Positions 36,221 through 44,351 of a DNA stretch of 64,000 nt are shown here, piece by piece. The DNA is taken from positions 62,001 to 126,000 of the forward strand of contig JAGCSR010000056.1 of the NCBI GenBank assembly GCA_017964005.1, given 5' to 3'. The position numbers and the translations under genes were made by a program. Source of the DNA: Clostridiales bacterium. GTDB taxonomy: Bacteria > Bacillota > Clostridia > Saccharofermentanales > Saccharofermentanaceae. The notes under the pieces were generated by a model. It had not been told where the DNA came from and did no database searches. It saw only the letters and a program-made list of their open reading frames with translations. Each line of letters begins with the position of its first letter. The first letter of the stretch is position 1.

Positions 36221-37240
36221 TCAGTCTTCTCCTTTATGCAGCAGGTGTCCTGCTCTGACATTTACACCAACTATGGTAATGGAAGTGAATTCCTCGATCG
36301 CGTGTCCGACCTTTTGCTGGGCCTGCATAAGAGCACTTCTTGCATTGAACCCGTAGTACAGCGCGAGTTCAAGGCTTATCTCGATGCCGTAAGTCCTTTT
36401 CTCCGTCTTAAAGGATTCGACCTTGGCGATGCCTGATACGGACTTAAGAACGATCCTTATAAGATCCAGGAGCGCTTCATCTGAGATAGAGTAAGCTCCC
36501 AGTGAAGAGAAGGTGGGACGTACTACGGTTCTTTCAAAATCCTGGACCTGAGGGACGACTCCGCGCTCTCGGTCGAATCTTTGGCGAAGCTTACTGAACG
36601 GGTCGGAAAAGTATCCCGAGAATTCGTGTTTGACTTCCATGCTGGGGACGGGGATCGTATGCATTCCTTCAGTCATCCTGGTATTGCGTGCGACCTGACG
36701 TTCTTCTTCGGTGGATACGTCTTCGATCCTTATGAGCATGGAAGGCTGGTTGAGCCAGAGGTTATCGCATATCTTGGATAACATCGAATCGGAAGTTCCC
36801 AGTATCATCAGGGCAGCGGGGTTGCACTCGACTAGAGCTCTTCGCATTACGGAAGATCTGGTCTCGTCGGTAAAGATAGCCTGCCTTACGGATTCCATCT
36901 TGGTCGGAGCTTTCTTTGCCGAAGTTCCGGCTACGATCTTGGATCCGTTGATGAGAAGACCGTCATCGATGATGTAATAGATGTTGTTGGCCGAAGCTAC
37001 GGATATGGCCCTGGTACTCTTTCCGGTTCCGGAAGGACCTACGAAAGAGACGACCGCGATATGGGACAGCGCTTCGCGGGTCAGCGCTTCGCTGTCCAAT
37101 ATAAGTTCTATGTCTCTTACCTGTTCCTGTGATGAGGATTGGGCGGCAGACGTTCTGTCAAACCTGTGCAAAGTAGCACGAAGCTCCGGGATCAGAGCCT
37201 TAGGTTTGCCGGTGTTTGTCTTCTGTCCGTTGTCGCTCAC
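36221..37240 (-). CDS. P-loop ATPase fused to an Asp23/Gls24-like domain
   Basis: The 339-residue protein begins with a charged region, then a P-loop domain with Walker A VGPSGTGKST (about residues 68-77) and a later LMILGTSD strand (about 143-150) that may be Walker B-like. The last ~90 residues (from SISDEALLDLI) follow the Asp23/Gls24 alkaline-shock fold, ending in VNVRAGHLL. Asp23-family proteins normally stand alone near the membrane. Such a fusion is uncommon as far as I know. It starts with GTG, 6 bp after yebC, with GGGAG as ribosome binding site. Function unknown; a nucleotide-dependent envelope or shape role is a guess. Confidence 0.7.
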   Translation of the reverse strand: MSDNGQKTNTGKPKALIPELRATLHRFDRTSAAQSSSQEQVRDIELILDSEALTREALSHIAVVSFVGPSGTGKSTRAISVASANNIYYIIDDGLLINGSKIVAGTSAKKAPTKMESVRQAIFTDETRSSVMRRALVECNPAALMILGTSDSMLSKICDNLWLNQPSMLIRIEDVSTEEERQVARNTRMTEGMHTIPVPSMEVKHEFSGYFSDPFSKLRQRFDRERGVVPQVQDFERTVVRPTFSSLGAYSISDEALLDLIRIVLKSVSGIAKVESFKTEKRTYGIEISLELALYYGFNARSALMQAQQKVGHAIEEFTSITIVGVNVRAGHLLHKGED

Positions 37241-37246
37241 CTGATA

Positions 37247-37972
37247 TTATGACTCCCAGTTATGGTAAACCTCTTGGATATCTTCGTTATCGTCCATCAT
37301 ATCCAGCATTTTCTCGAGTTTCTCACAAGTCTCTTCGTCATCGACCTTGGCAGTTGTCGTTGCAACCGGGCCGAGGTTGGAATCGGCGAATGTATAGCCC
37401 TTGGCCTCCAGAGCATCCTTAACCTGGTAATAATCTTCGGGTGCGGTGATGATCTCGTAATATTCATCATCTGCGGAAAAATCAGCGGCGCCGCAATCCA
37501 GAGCATCACCCATGACCGTATCCTCGTCTTCGAAATCTTCTCTTGAGATAACGATGACACCCTTCTCTTCGAACAGGAAGGATACGCTTCCTCCGACACC
37601 CAGGTTTCCGCCGTTCTTATCGAAAATGTGTCTTACATCGGCTGCTGTCCTGTTACGGTTATTGGTGAGGGCTCTTACCATGATGGCAACTCCGCCGGGA
37701 CCGTAACCTTCATAAGTGATCTCTTCGTAGTCGTCACCTTCGCCTGCGCCCGCAGCCTTCTTGATGGCACGGTTGATGTTATCGTTAGGCATGTTCGCGG
37801 CCTTAGCTTTGGAAATAACGTCTTTGAGCCTGGAGTTGCCTGCGGGATCGGGGCCTCCGGCTTTGACCGCAACCGCGATCTCCTTGGCGAGCTTCGTATA
37901 GACTGCGCCTTTTGCTGCGTCAGCAGCTTCCTTCTTACGTTTGATGTTACTCCATTTTGAATGACCGGACAT
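37247..37972 (-). CDS. yebC: YebC/PmpR family protein
   Basis: The 241-residue protein is a full-length YebC: the N-terminal MSGHSKWSNIKRKK, NMPNDNINRAIKKA (about residue 60) and the GPGG turn with ALTNNRNRT (about 92-110) are all present. YebC proteins act as DNA-binding regulators in some bacteria, and recent work links the family to relief of ribosome stalling at proline-rich sequences. It follows the prepilin peptidase gene by 14 bp and has a GGAGG site, so it is probably in the same operon. Confidence 0.97.
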   Translation of the reverse strand: MSGHSKWSNIKRKKEAADAAKGAVYTKLAKEIAVAVKAGGPDPAGNSRLKDVISKAKAANMPNDNINRAIKKAAGAGEGDDYEEITYEGYGPGGVAIMVRALTNNRNRTAADVRHIFDKNGGNLGVGGSVSFLFEEKGVIVISREDFEDEDTVMGDALDCGAADFSADDEYYEIITAPEDYYQVKDALEAKGYTFADSNLGPVATTTAKVDDEETCEKLEKMLDMMDDNEDIQEVYHNWES

Positions 37973-37986
37973 AAAAGACCTCCGTT

Positions 37987-38841
37987 TTATTGAAATATCT
38001 TAACGAGACAGAATCTTACTGCCATGTAAGCCAGGAAAATAATGAATGCGGTGATCGCAGAATACTTGCGTCTCTTGTCGGAACGCATAAAGCACATTAA
38101 TGATGCGTAGACACAGGCGGTGATCACTGTTCTTACGTACTCGTTGCCTGCTGAGAAGAAGAAACCGTAATAAGGGATCGAAAGCATTACGATGTCGATA
38201 AGAAGCTCGGCTTTGCCGTATTTTCTCTTGAATGCCAGACACAGCAATGCCGTAAGTCCTACGGACAGCGCGATCTTACCCAAGGTGATGACTGTCTGTT
38301 CAAAAGACAGGATAACAGTGTCGGCATTATACCCGTAGAATCCCAGGATATAGGGAAGAATGCTGGCTATGATCTTCAATATGACCGAAGTTACCGCAAA
38401 TCCCGTAAAACATTTGCCTGTATCGTAGAGGATCATCATCGACGAGATGGCAACGGAACAGGCTGCAATGAACATCAGGAAGTAAATTGTGTAGAAGATC
38501 AGGGAGAGATTGTCGGGCCATAAGATTATCGGTGCCGAATACTCGGCGGAGATAATTGCCGCAATACAGAATGTAAGCCCCGTAAAACTCTCGATCTTTG
38601 CGTACCTGGACGCAATGGGGGCGCCGCAATAGCGGCACTTACCGCGGAGGAACAGCCAGCTGAATACGGGGACGAGATCCAATGCGCCCAAAGTGTGGCC
38701 GCAGGTCATGCACATCGAATGACCCCGGGATACGCTGCGTCCTGCAGGGATCCTGTATATGATGACGTTAAGGAAGCTTCCGATGATAAATCCCAGGAGC
38801 GTGAAGAATACTATGAAGAAACCGTATATAAACCCCGTCAA
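37987..38841 (-). CDS. Type IV prepilin peptidase family protein, atypical active site
   Basis: This 284-residue membrane protein has the A24 peptidase layout: the GSFLNVIIYRIP start (residues 21-32), two Cys pairs C44/C47 and C69/C72 of the cytoplasmic domain, then about six membrane helices. It should remove prepilin leaders and methylate Phe1. The second catalytic motif GxGD is not visible: the aligned place reads G-K-A-E at 209-212. Asp140 (YDTG) may be the first catalytic residue. So either Glu substitutes, the alignment is off, or another peptidase does the work. It begins with TTG, with GGAGGG eight bases upstream, and is divergent from pilB. Confidence 0.8.
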   Translation of the reverse strand: MTGFIYGFFIVFFTLLGFIIGSFLNVIIYRIPAGRSVSRGHSMCMTCGHTLGALDLVPVFSWLFLRGKCRYCGAPIASRYAKIESFTGLTFCIAAIISAEYSAPIILWPDNLSLIFYTIYFLMFIAACSVAISSMMILYDTGKCFTGFAVTSVILKIIASILPYILGFYGYNADTVILSFEQTVITLGKIALSVGLTALLCLAFKRKYGKAELLIDIVMLSIPYYGFFFSAGNEYVRTVITACVYASLMCFMRSDKRRKYSAITAFIIFLAYMAVRFCLVKIFQ

Positions 38842-38955
38842 GACAAATGCCCTCCATTTATATTTAACAATTTAATATACCATATTATAATGAGAATGTG
38901 TAACAAATTGTGTCCTTGACGGACCGGTGAAGGCGATGTTCAGGGGGTCTGATCC

Positions 38956-38992
38956 TTGTCATATTCCTATCATTTTTGTCACGATATTGTCA
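38956..38992. promoter_or_regulatory. Three TTGTCA boxes upstream of the pilB promoter
   Basis: Direct copies start at 38956, 38976 and 38987, with spacings of 20 and 11 bp, close to two and one turns of DNA. They lie about 70-105 bp before the predicted pilB transcript start, a place typical of activator sites. No regulator is identified. Confidence 0.35.
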
Positions 38993-39024
38993 ACCGTGAA
39001 AATTTATGCAAACTGCCAAAATAC

Positions 39025-39053
39025 TTGATTTTTAATCGGAATCGCTATATAGT
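39025..39053 (+). promoter_or_regulatory. Promoter of the pilB-pilO operon
   Basis: TTGATT (39025-39030) and TATAGT (39048-39053) with a 17-bp spacer. The predicted start is G39060. Confidence 0.6.
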
Positions 39054-39058
39054 TTTAT

Positions 39059-39108
39059 AGAATATGCTCGCCAGGAGTCTGTCTTGCGTGCCTGCAAATG
39101 CATATTCT
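39059..39108 (+). promoter_or_regulatory. 5' leader hairpin of the pilB operon
   Basis: AGAATATGC (39059-39067) pairs perfectly with GCATATTCT (39100-39108). Inside, CAGG and CCTG can form a second short stem. The predicted transcript start falls at the foot of the hairpin, so the mRNA would begin with this structure, leaving about 42 bases to the ATG. It could protect the 5' end or act as a sensor; no known riboswitch consensus, including c-di-GMP types, is recognised. Confidence 0.45.
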
Positions 39109-39150
39109 CGTTTTAAACCATGACCTGTGGGGCCTTAAACGGAGGGTTAA

Positions 39151-40815
39151 ATGAAAAGATTAGGAGATATCCTCGTCGAGAGCGGGTTCTTAAACGCAAC
39201 GGAACTTGCAGAAGCTCTTTCTCAGCAAAAAGAGACCGGAAAGAGATTAGGTGAAGTAATCGTAGAGAGCGGACTTCTGTCCGAATTCGATATCTTAAGA
39301 GCCGTATCGTCTCAGTTCAATTACCCTATTATCGATCTGACCAGCCTGGAGATAGACCCTAAGGCGACGGCACTTCTCGATGAGAAGTTCTGTTCCGAGC
39401 ACGCGGTGCTCCCGATCGGATTCGACGGTGACAGCCTGGTTGTCGCGATCGATGACCCCATGGACTTTACAATAGAAGAAGAACTCCAGTTCCGTACCGG
39501 ATATCAGGTAATCCTGATGCTGGCTACCAGATCTTCCATTCTTGATGCCGTTAAGGTTAATTACGGTAAGGAGATTGCCCAGAAGGCTGCAGAGGAACTT
39601 GGTGTTGAACTTGAAGCCGAGGTATCTGCTGCGGATGCCGAGATGGCAGAAGCCATTAACTCCGCTCCTGTCGTTAAGCTCGTTAACTCCATGATCGACT
39701 ACGCTATCAGAGCCGGATCTTCGGATATTCACGTTGAGCCTTTGGAGGACAGAGTCAGAGTCCGTATCCGTATCGACGGCGTTATGCAGGAGGTCATGAG
39801 CAACCCGATCTCCGCAAAGGATGCGATCACCACGAGAATCAAGATCTTGGGCGGTATGAACATCGCAGAGAAGCGTATCCCTCAGGACGGACGTATCAGG
39901 ACCGAGATCAACGGCGAACCTGTCGACATGCGTGTATCCATCCTTCCTTGTATCACAGGTGAGAAGACGGTTATCCGTATCCTTGCGAAGAATGACGGTA
40001 ACCTCAACAGAAAATATCTCGGTATCTCAGATCATAATAATGAACTTATCAATAAGATCATCAAGGTACCTCAGGGAATCTGCCTGATCTCGGGACCTAC
40101 CGGATCCGGTAAGACCACCACACTTTATACACTCCTTTCAGAGAAGAATACTCCCGAGACAAATATCATCACGGTTGAAGACCCTGTCGAGATCAGGATC
40201 CCCGGTATCAACCAGGTTCAGGTTAATACCAAAGCGGGAATGACATTCGCCAGCGGTCTTCGTTCTATCCTGCGTCAGGACCCCGACATCGTTCTCGTCG
40301 GTGAGATCCGTGACGGTGAGACCGCAGAGATAGCAATGCGTGCCGCCATCACGGGACACTTGGTTTTCAGTACCATCCATACCAACGATGCCGTATCGTC
40401 CATCAACAGACTTATCGATATGGGTCTGGAGCCCTATATGGTCTGCTCCGCTCTTGTCGGAGTCGTATCACAGCGTCTTGTCAGACGTATCTGCACCAAT
40501 TGCCGTGAAGCTTATGAGCCCGGCGAGGACGATATCGTTCTGCTGAGACTTGAGCCCGGTCAGAAGATCTACCGCGGCAAAGACTGTTCAGAGTGTAATG
40601 ACAGCGGATATAAGGGAAGAATCGCTATCCATGAGATCGTCGTAATGACGAGAGCCATGAAGGTTCTTATCGAGAAGCGTGCAAGTGAAGAAGATATGAG
40701 AAACCTGGCTGTTTCCGAAGGAACACAGATGCTTCAGGATTCTGCAAGAGCTTTGGTTCTGGAGGGTATCACCACCGTCTTCGAACTTAACAGAGTTGCT
40801 TACACAATAGATTAA
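39151..40815 (+). CDS. pilB: Type IV pilus extension ATPase PilB (with N-terminal MshEN domains)
   Basis: The 554-residue ATPase powers pilin assembly from the cytoplasmic face. Residues 1-140 contain two MshEN-type repeats, RLGDILVESGFL (3-14) and RLGEVIVESGLL (32-43), each followed by a Leu-rich helix; this pattern binds c-di-GMP in MshE and other PilB proteins. The catalytic part has Walker A GPTGSGKTT (about 315), the Asp box, Walker B QDPDIVLVGEIRD (about 377) and a His box around HLVFSTIHTND. A CTNC...CSEC zinc site lies near 450-490, as in other PilB/GspE proteins. It is the first gene of pilB-T-C-M-N-O. Confidence 0.97.
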   Translation: MKRLGDILVESGFLNATELAEALSQQKETGKRLGEVIVESGLLSEFDILRAVSSQFNYPIIDLTSLEIDPKATALLDEKFCSEHAVLPIGFDGDSLVVAIDDPMDFTIEEELQFRTGYQVILMLATRSSILDAVKVNYGKEIAQKAAEELGVELEAEVSAADAEMAEAINSAPVVKLVNSMIDYAIRAGSSDIHVEPLEDRVRVRIRIDGVMQEVMSNPISAKDAITTRIKILGGMNIAEKRIPQDGRIRTEINGEPVDMRVSILPCITGEKTVIRILAKNDGNLNRKYLGISDHNNELINKIIKVPQGICLISGPTGSGKTTTLYTLLSEKNTPETNIITVEDPVEIRIPGINQVQVNTKAGMTFASGLRSILRQDPDIVLVGEIRDGETAEIAMRAAITGHLVFSTIHTNDAVSSINRLIDMGLEPYMVCSALVGVVSQRLVRRICTNCREAYEPGEDDIVLLRLEPGQKIYRGKDCSECNDSGYKGRIAIHEIVVMTRAMKVLIEKRASEEDMRNLAVSEGTQMLQDSARALVLEGITTVFELNRVAYTID

Positions 40816-40838
40816 TATACAGAGGAGGAGTTATTAAA

Positions 40839-41954
40839 GTGGAAGGATTTAGTTTATCAATGGAATCCGTTTTGTCCGAAGCGGTGAGAATGGGCGCATC
40901 CGATACCCATATCACGGTCGGGCTCCCGCCGATGATCCGTATCGACGGTACCCTGATGCCGTTGGGTAATCAGCCTTTGACTGCTGCAGATACCGAATAT
41001 CTGTGCAAGTCAATGATCAACAAGTCCAGACAGCAGTATTTGAACGAGAGAGGCGAGATCGACTTCTCTTATGTTGTTGAGGACTACAGCCGTTTCAGAT
41101 GTAACATCTACAAGCAGCGCGGTACCTATGCGCTTGCTGCAAGATCCATCTCGAATTCCATTCCTACATGCGAACAGTTAGGTCTTCCTGATATCTTCAA
41201 GGAATTCGTTATGAAGCCGAGAGGACTTATCCTCGTTACCGGCCCTACGGGTTCAGGTAAGTCCACGACACTTGCTGCCATGATCGGTCACGTTAACGGC
41301 AACAAGAAGTGCCATGTTCTTACACTTGAGGAACCTATCGAGTATCTCCATGATCACGGAGAAGCCATGATCAACCAAAGAGAGATCCACGAGGATACGC
41401 TGTCATTCGCTAACGCTCTGAGAGCTGCCCTCCGTGAGGACCCTGACATTATCCTCGTCGGAGAGATGCGTGACCTTGATACTATCAGTACCGCTATTAC
41501 CGCAGCCGAGACAGGACACTTGGTTTTGTCAACACTCCATACCTCATCCGCTTCCGATACGGTTAACCGTATCATCGACGTTTTCCCTCCTCACCAGCAG
41601 GATCAGGTAAGAGTTCAGTTGTCCACCGTTCTGGTTGCCGTTATCTGTCAGACCCTCGTTCCGAGGATCGGCGGCGGCCGTTGCGCAGCATTTGAGATCA
41701 TGATCGCAAATGACGCTATCCGTAACAACATCCGTGAAGGTAAGACATATCAGATAGACAGTACTTTGGCTACATCCCTCCAGCAGGGCATGTGTCCTTT
41801 GGACTTCTATCTTGCCGAGCTTATCAAGAGAGGCATTATCTCAAGAGATACGGGACTCCAGAGATGCCGTATCCCCGATGACCTCAAGCGTTATATCAAC
41901 AACGTCGGCGGAGCTACCAACTCGCCGTTGTTCAACGATCTTGATTTCGCTTAA
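40839..41954 (+). CDS. pilT: Type IV pilus retraction ATPase PilT
   Basis: The 371-residue ATPase drives pilus retraction, needed for twitching and DNA uptake in other bacteria. Visible are SDTHITVG near the N-terminus, Walker A GPTGSGKST (about 135), Walker B EDPDIILVGEMRD (about 199), the His box HLVLSTLHT and the AIRNNIREGK motif near residue 289, which is diagnostic for PilT rather than PilB. Translation begins at GTG 40839 after GAGGAGGAG. Having a PilT argues for dynamic pili rather than a static pseudopilus. Confidence 0.96.
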   Translation: MEGFSLSMESVLSEAVRMGASDTHITVGLPPMIRIDGTLMPLGNQPLTAADTEYLCKSMINKSRQQYLNERGEIDFSYVVEDYSRFRCNIYKQRGTYALAARSISNSIPTCEQLGLPDIFKEFVMKPRGLILVTGPTGSGKSTTLAAMIGHVNGNKKCHVLTLEEPIEYLHDHGEAMINQREIHEDTLSFANALRAALREDPDIILVGEMRDLDTISTAITAAETGHLVLSTLHTSSASDTVNRIIDVFPPHQQDQVRVQLSTVLVAVICQTLVPRIGGGRCAAFEIMIANDAIRNNIREGKTYQIDSTLATSLQQGMCPLDFYLAELIKRGIISRDTGLQRCRIPDDLKRYINNVGGATNSPLFNDLDFA

Positions 41955-41996
41955 TGCGCAACCAATATCAAAGTCTTATAAGGAGGAAATAAGTAT

Positions 41997-43199
41997 ATGG
42001 CCAATTTTAAATATACGGTCATTGACAGTGCCGGTAAAACGTCTGAAGGCCTGATCGAAGCCGAGAATATCGGTGAAGCGTCACGTAAGCTTAAGTCAGA
42101 CGGCAAGTATATAGCATCGCTTAAACTTGACCGAGGCACATTCGGGAACATCCAGATCGGCAGCCCCAAGCTCAAGACTCAGGAACTCGTTGTTATCACA
42201 AGACAGTTGTCTTCACTCCTGTCGGCAGGTATCACTGTAGTCCGTGCTCTTGACATGCTTTATCAGCAGCTCGAGACTCAGAAGGCAAAGAAGTGTATCG
42301 GTGAGATCTATGAAGCTGTACAGGGCGGTAAGTCTCTTTCTGAAGCTTTTGCTGACCAGAGGGGTGTTGTTCCCAACATCATGATCCAGATGATATCCGC
42401 CGGTGAGGAATCCGGTCGTTTGGATGAAGTTATGTACAGACTTGCTGAACACTTCCAGAAGGATTCCAAGATCAAGAACAAGATCTCTTCAGCAATGGTT
42501 TATCCTAAGATGCTTGCTATCGTTACGGTTTTGGTTTCCGTCGGATTGTTGACATTCCTTGTTCCGGGTATTGCTAATACTATTGCTGAATTGGGCGGTG
42601 AGCTTCCCGGACTTACCAAGGCTATCATGGCTATCAGTAACTCGTTGGTACATTACTGGTATATATATGTAGCTGTAATCGGTGTCTCGGTATATTCGTT
42701 CAAACTGTGGCGCAACTCGGAGAAGGGCGCATATCAGTGGGATACTATTATGCTTAAGGCACCTGTTGTCGGCAAGATGACAAGAATGAATGCTTCTGCC
42801 AGATTTACAAGAACAGTCTCCACACTTCTTCGAAGCGGTATCTCTGTTCTTACCTCTGTCGAGATTACCGAGAAGTCTCTCGATAATGTCGTTCTTGAGA
42901 AGAAACTCGCAGATGCCAGGATCGAGATTAGGAAGGGTACTGCTCTTTCCAAATCCATCAGAGGAATTACCGAGTTCCCTCCAATGATCTACGCTATGGT
43001 ATCGATCGGTGAGGAATCCGGTACATTGGACAGCATACTTGATAAGGCTGCAGACTTCTTCGAGGACGAAGCAGATGCTGCAACCTCCAAGTTTGTTGCG
43101 ACACTCGAGCCTGTCATGATCATCATCATGGCTATCATAGTCGGTTTGGTTGTCGGCGGTATCGCAATGCCTATATTCAACATGGCATCTTACATCTGA
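41997..43199 (+). CDS. pilC: Type IV pilus inner-membrane platform protein PilC
   Basis: The 400-residue protein has the two repeated GspF domains of PilC (about residues 65-190 and 270-390), each with the helical SLSEAF or ALSKSI stretch and a GEESG element (GEESGRLDEV near 140 and GEESGTLDSI near 343), and three membrane helices (about 165-190, 215-235 and 370-393). It forms the platform on which the PilB and PilT rings act. It is separated from pilT by 42 bp and carries AAGGAGG before the ATG. Confidence 0.97.
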   Translation: MANFKYTVIDSAGKTSEGLIEAENIGEASRKLKSDGKYIASLKLDRGTFGNIQIGSPKLKTQELVVITRQLSSLLSAGITVVRALDMLYQQLETQKAKKCIGEIYEAVQGGKSLSEAFADQRGVVPNIMIQMISAGEESGRLDEVMYRLAEHFQKDSKIKNKISSAMVYPKMLAIVTVLVSVGLLTFLVPGIANTIAELGGELPGLTKAIMAISNSLVHYWYIYVAVIGVSVYSFKLWRNSEKGAYQWDTIMLKAPVVGKMTRMNASARFTRTVSTLLRSGISVLTSVEITEKSLDNVVLEKKLADARIEIRKGTALSKSIRGITEFPPMIYAMVSIGEESGTLDSILDKAADFFEDEADAATSKFVATLEPVMIIIMAIIVGLVVGGIAMPIFNMASYI

Positions 43200-43220
43200 T
43201 CAGAAGAAAGGAGATAATAA

Positions 43221-44336
43221 ATGGATTTTTCATCATTTGGAAAAGGCGGCACAGAATTAGTTCTTGACTGTTCAAGTTCTGATCTGAAAGTCGTTCAGGG
43301 ATCTTACAATCCCAAGACCGGAAAGATCGTAATCGATAAATCCGGTATAGTACCGTTGGAGGGCGACTCCATTTCTGACGGTGCCATCTCGGATTCCTTC
43401 GGTATCGTAATGGCATTGAAGCATGCTTTCGCTAAACTCGATATCAGGGCTAAGAGTGTTACTCTTACGACAGAGGGAGCTTTCCTCCACTCAAGAGATC
43501 TTGAGCTTCCTGTCGTAAAGGAAGACCAGCTCAAGGATATGGTTAAATATGAGGTTATGGGTCAGGGTTCCAACCGTGATCTTTCCATAGACTACATTGT
43601 TTACGGAACGACACAGGACGAAGAGACCAACGCCGATAAGCTTAAGGTCAGAGCTACTGCTGTTCCCGTAGAAGTCATCGCTGACTTCAGAGAACTCTTA
43701 AAGCAGTTGGATCTGGCTCCCGATGCAATGGATGTTAACCCCAATGCCATCAGGAAGCTCTTTGCAAGCACGATCATCAACGGCAATCACAGCACGGCTC
43801 AGTCCACATTGATGCTCCTTGAGCTGTCAACAAAGACAACGACGGTTACGATCCTTGATAAGGGATTCCCGGTATTGAGCAGAAGACTTCAGTTCGGTCA
43901 CCAGAATATCCGTCAGGTAGCTGATTCCGTAAGAAAGCTTCAGGGCGGTGAAGTCGGTCAGTCCTCCCTTGCGAGAAGACTTAACATCTCCAAGTCAGAC
44001 AACGATTCTTCCGTACCGATCGAGGATATCGATGTATGGAATGAGACCGTTGCCGAGCAGCCTGCACTGCAGAGTGCTGTAAATGCTTACTTTAAGAGCC
44101 TCGTGGATGCGGTATCCCGTACGGCTCAGTTCTCGATATCGAAGTTCCGCATCGATGCTATCAGCACCTGCTTCATCTACGGATCAGGTTCCGGATATAA
44201 GAAAATCGATAAGGAACTTTCACGCCAGCTCGGTACTCAGGTTGAGATCCTCAATACCCTGAGCAACGTTGAGGGCAGAAATTTTGAGCTTCCTCAGTTC
44301 GTTAACTGCTGCGGTGCTCTTATAAGAGAAGACTAA
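43221..44336 (+). CDS. pilM: Type IV pilus assembly protein PilM (actin-like ATPase)
   Basis: The 371-residue protein is of the PilM/FtsA-like actin fold. It begins with a strand carrying LVLDCSSSDLKVV and keeps the ELPVVKEDQLKDMVKYE segment (about residues 94-110), the DVNPNAIRKL run near 173 and the phosphate-binding turn near 329 (FIYGSGSGYK). PilM sits in the cytoplasm and binds the N-terminal tail of PilN, joining the platform to the alignment subcomplex. Gene order pilM-pilN-pilO is the standard one. Confidence 0.92.
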   Translation: MDFSSFGKGGTELVLDCSSSDLKVVQGSYNPKTGKIVIDKSGIVPLEGDSISDGAISDSFGIVMALKHAFAKLDIRAKSVTLTTEGAFLHSRDLELPVVKEDQLKDMVKYEVMGQGSNRDLSIDYIVYGTTQDEETNADKLKVRATAVPVEVIADFRELLKQLDLAPDAMDVNPNAIRKLFASTIINGNHSTAQSTLMLLELSTKTTTVTILDKGFPVLSRRLQFGHQNIRQVADSVRKLQGGEVGQSSLARRLNISKSDNDSSVPIEDIDVWNETVAEQPALQSAVNAYFKSLVDAVSRTAQFSISKFRIDAISTCFIYGSGSGYKKIDKELSRQLGTQVEILNTLSNVEGRNFELPQFVNCCGALIRED

Positions 44337-44351
44337 GGAGGGAGTTAAAAG

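Larger units (their letters stand above)
38842..39150. promoter_or_regulatory. 309-bp divergent regulatory region between the prepilin peptidase and pilB genes
   Basis: No gene is seen here. From the left it contains the TTG-start ribosome binding site of the peptidase gene, a minus-strand TATAAT (38884-38889) that may serve it, three TTGTCA boxes, the pilB promoter, a 5' hairpin and the GGAGGG site of pilB. The main elements are listed separately. Confidence 0.6.

Noticed and set aside
38842-39150. A c-di-GMP riboswitch before pilB
   Set aside because: Such elements occur before pilus genes in Clostridia, but the class I core (CACGCACAGGGCAAACC-type) is not present and class II features are not recognisable. 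Only the hairpin is supported.
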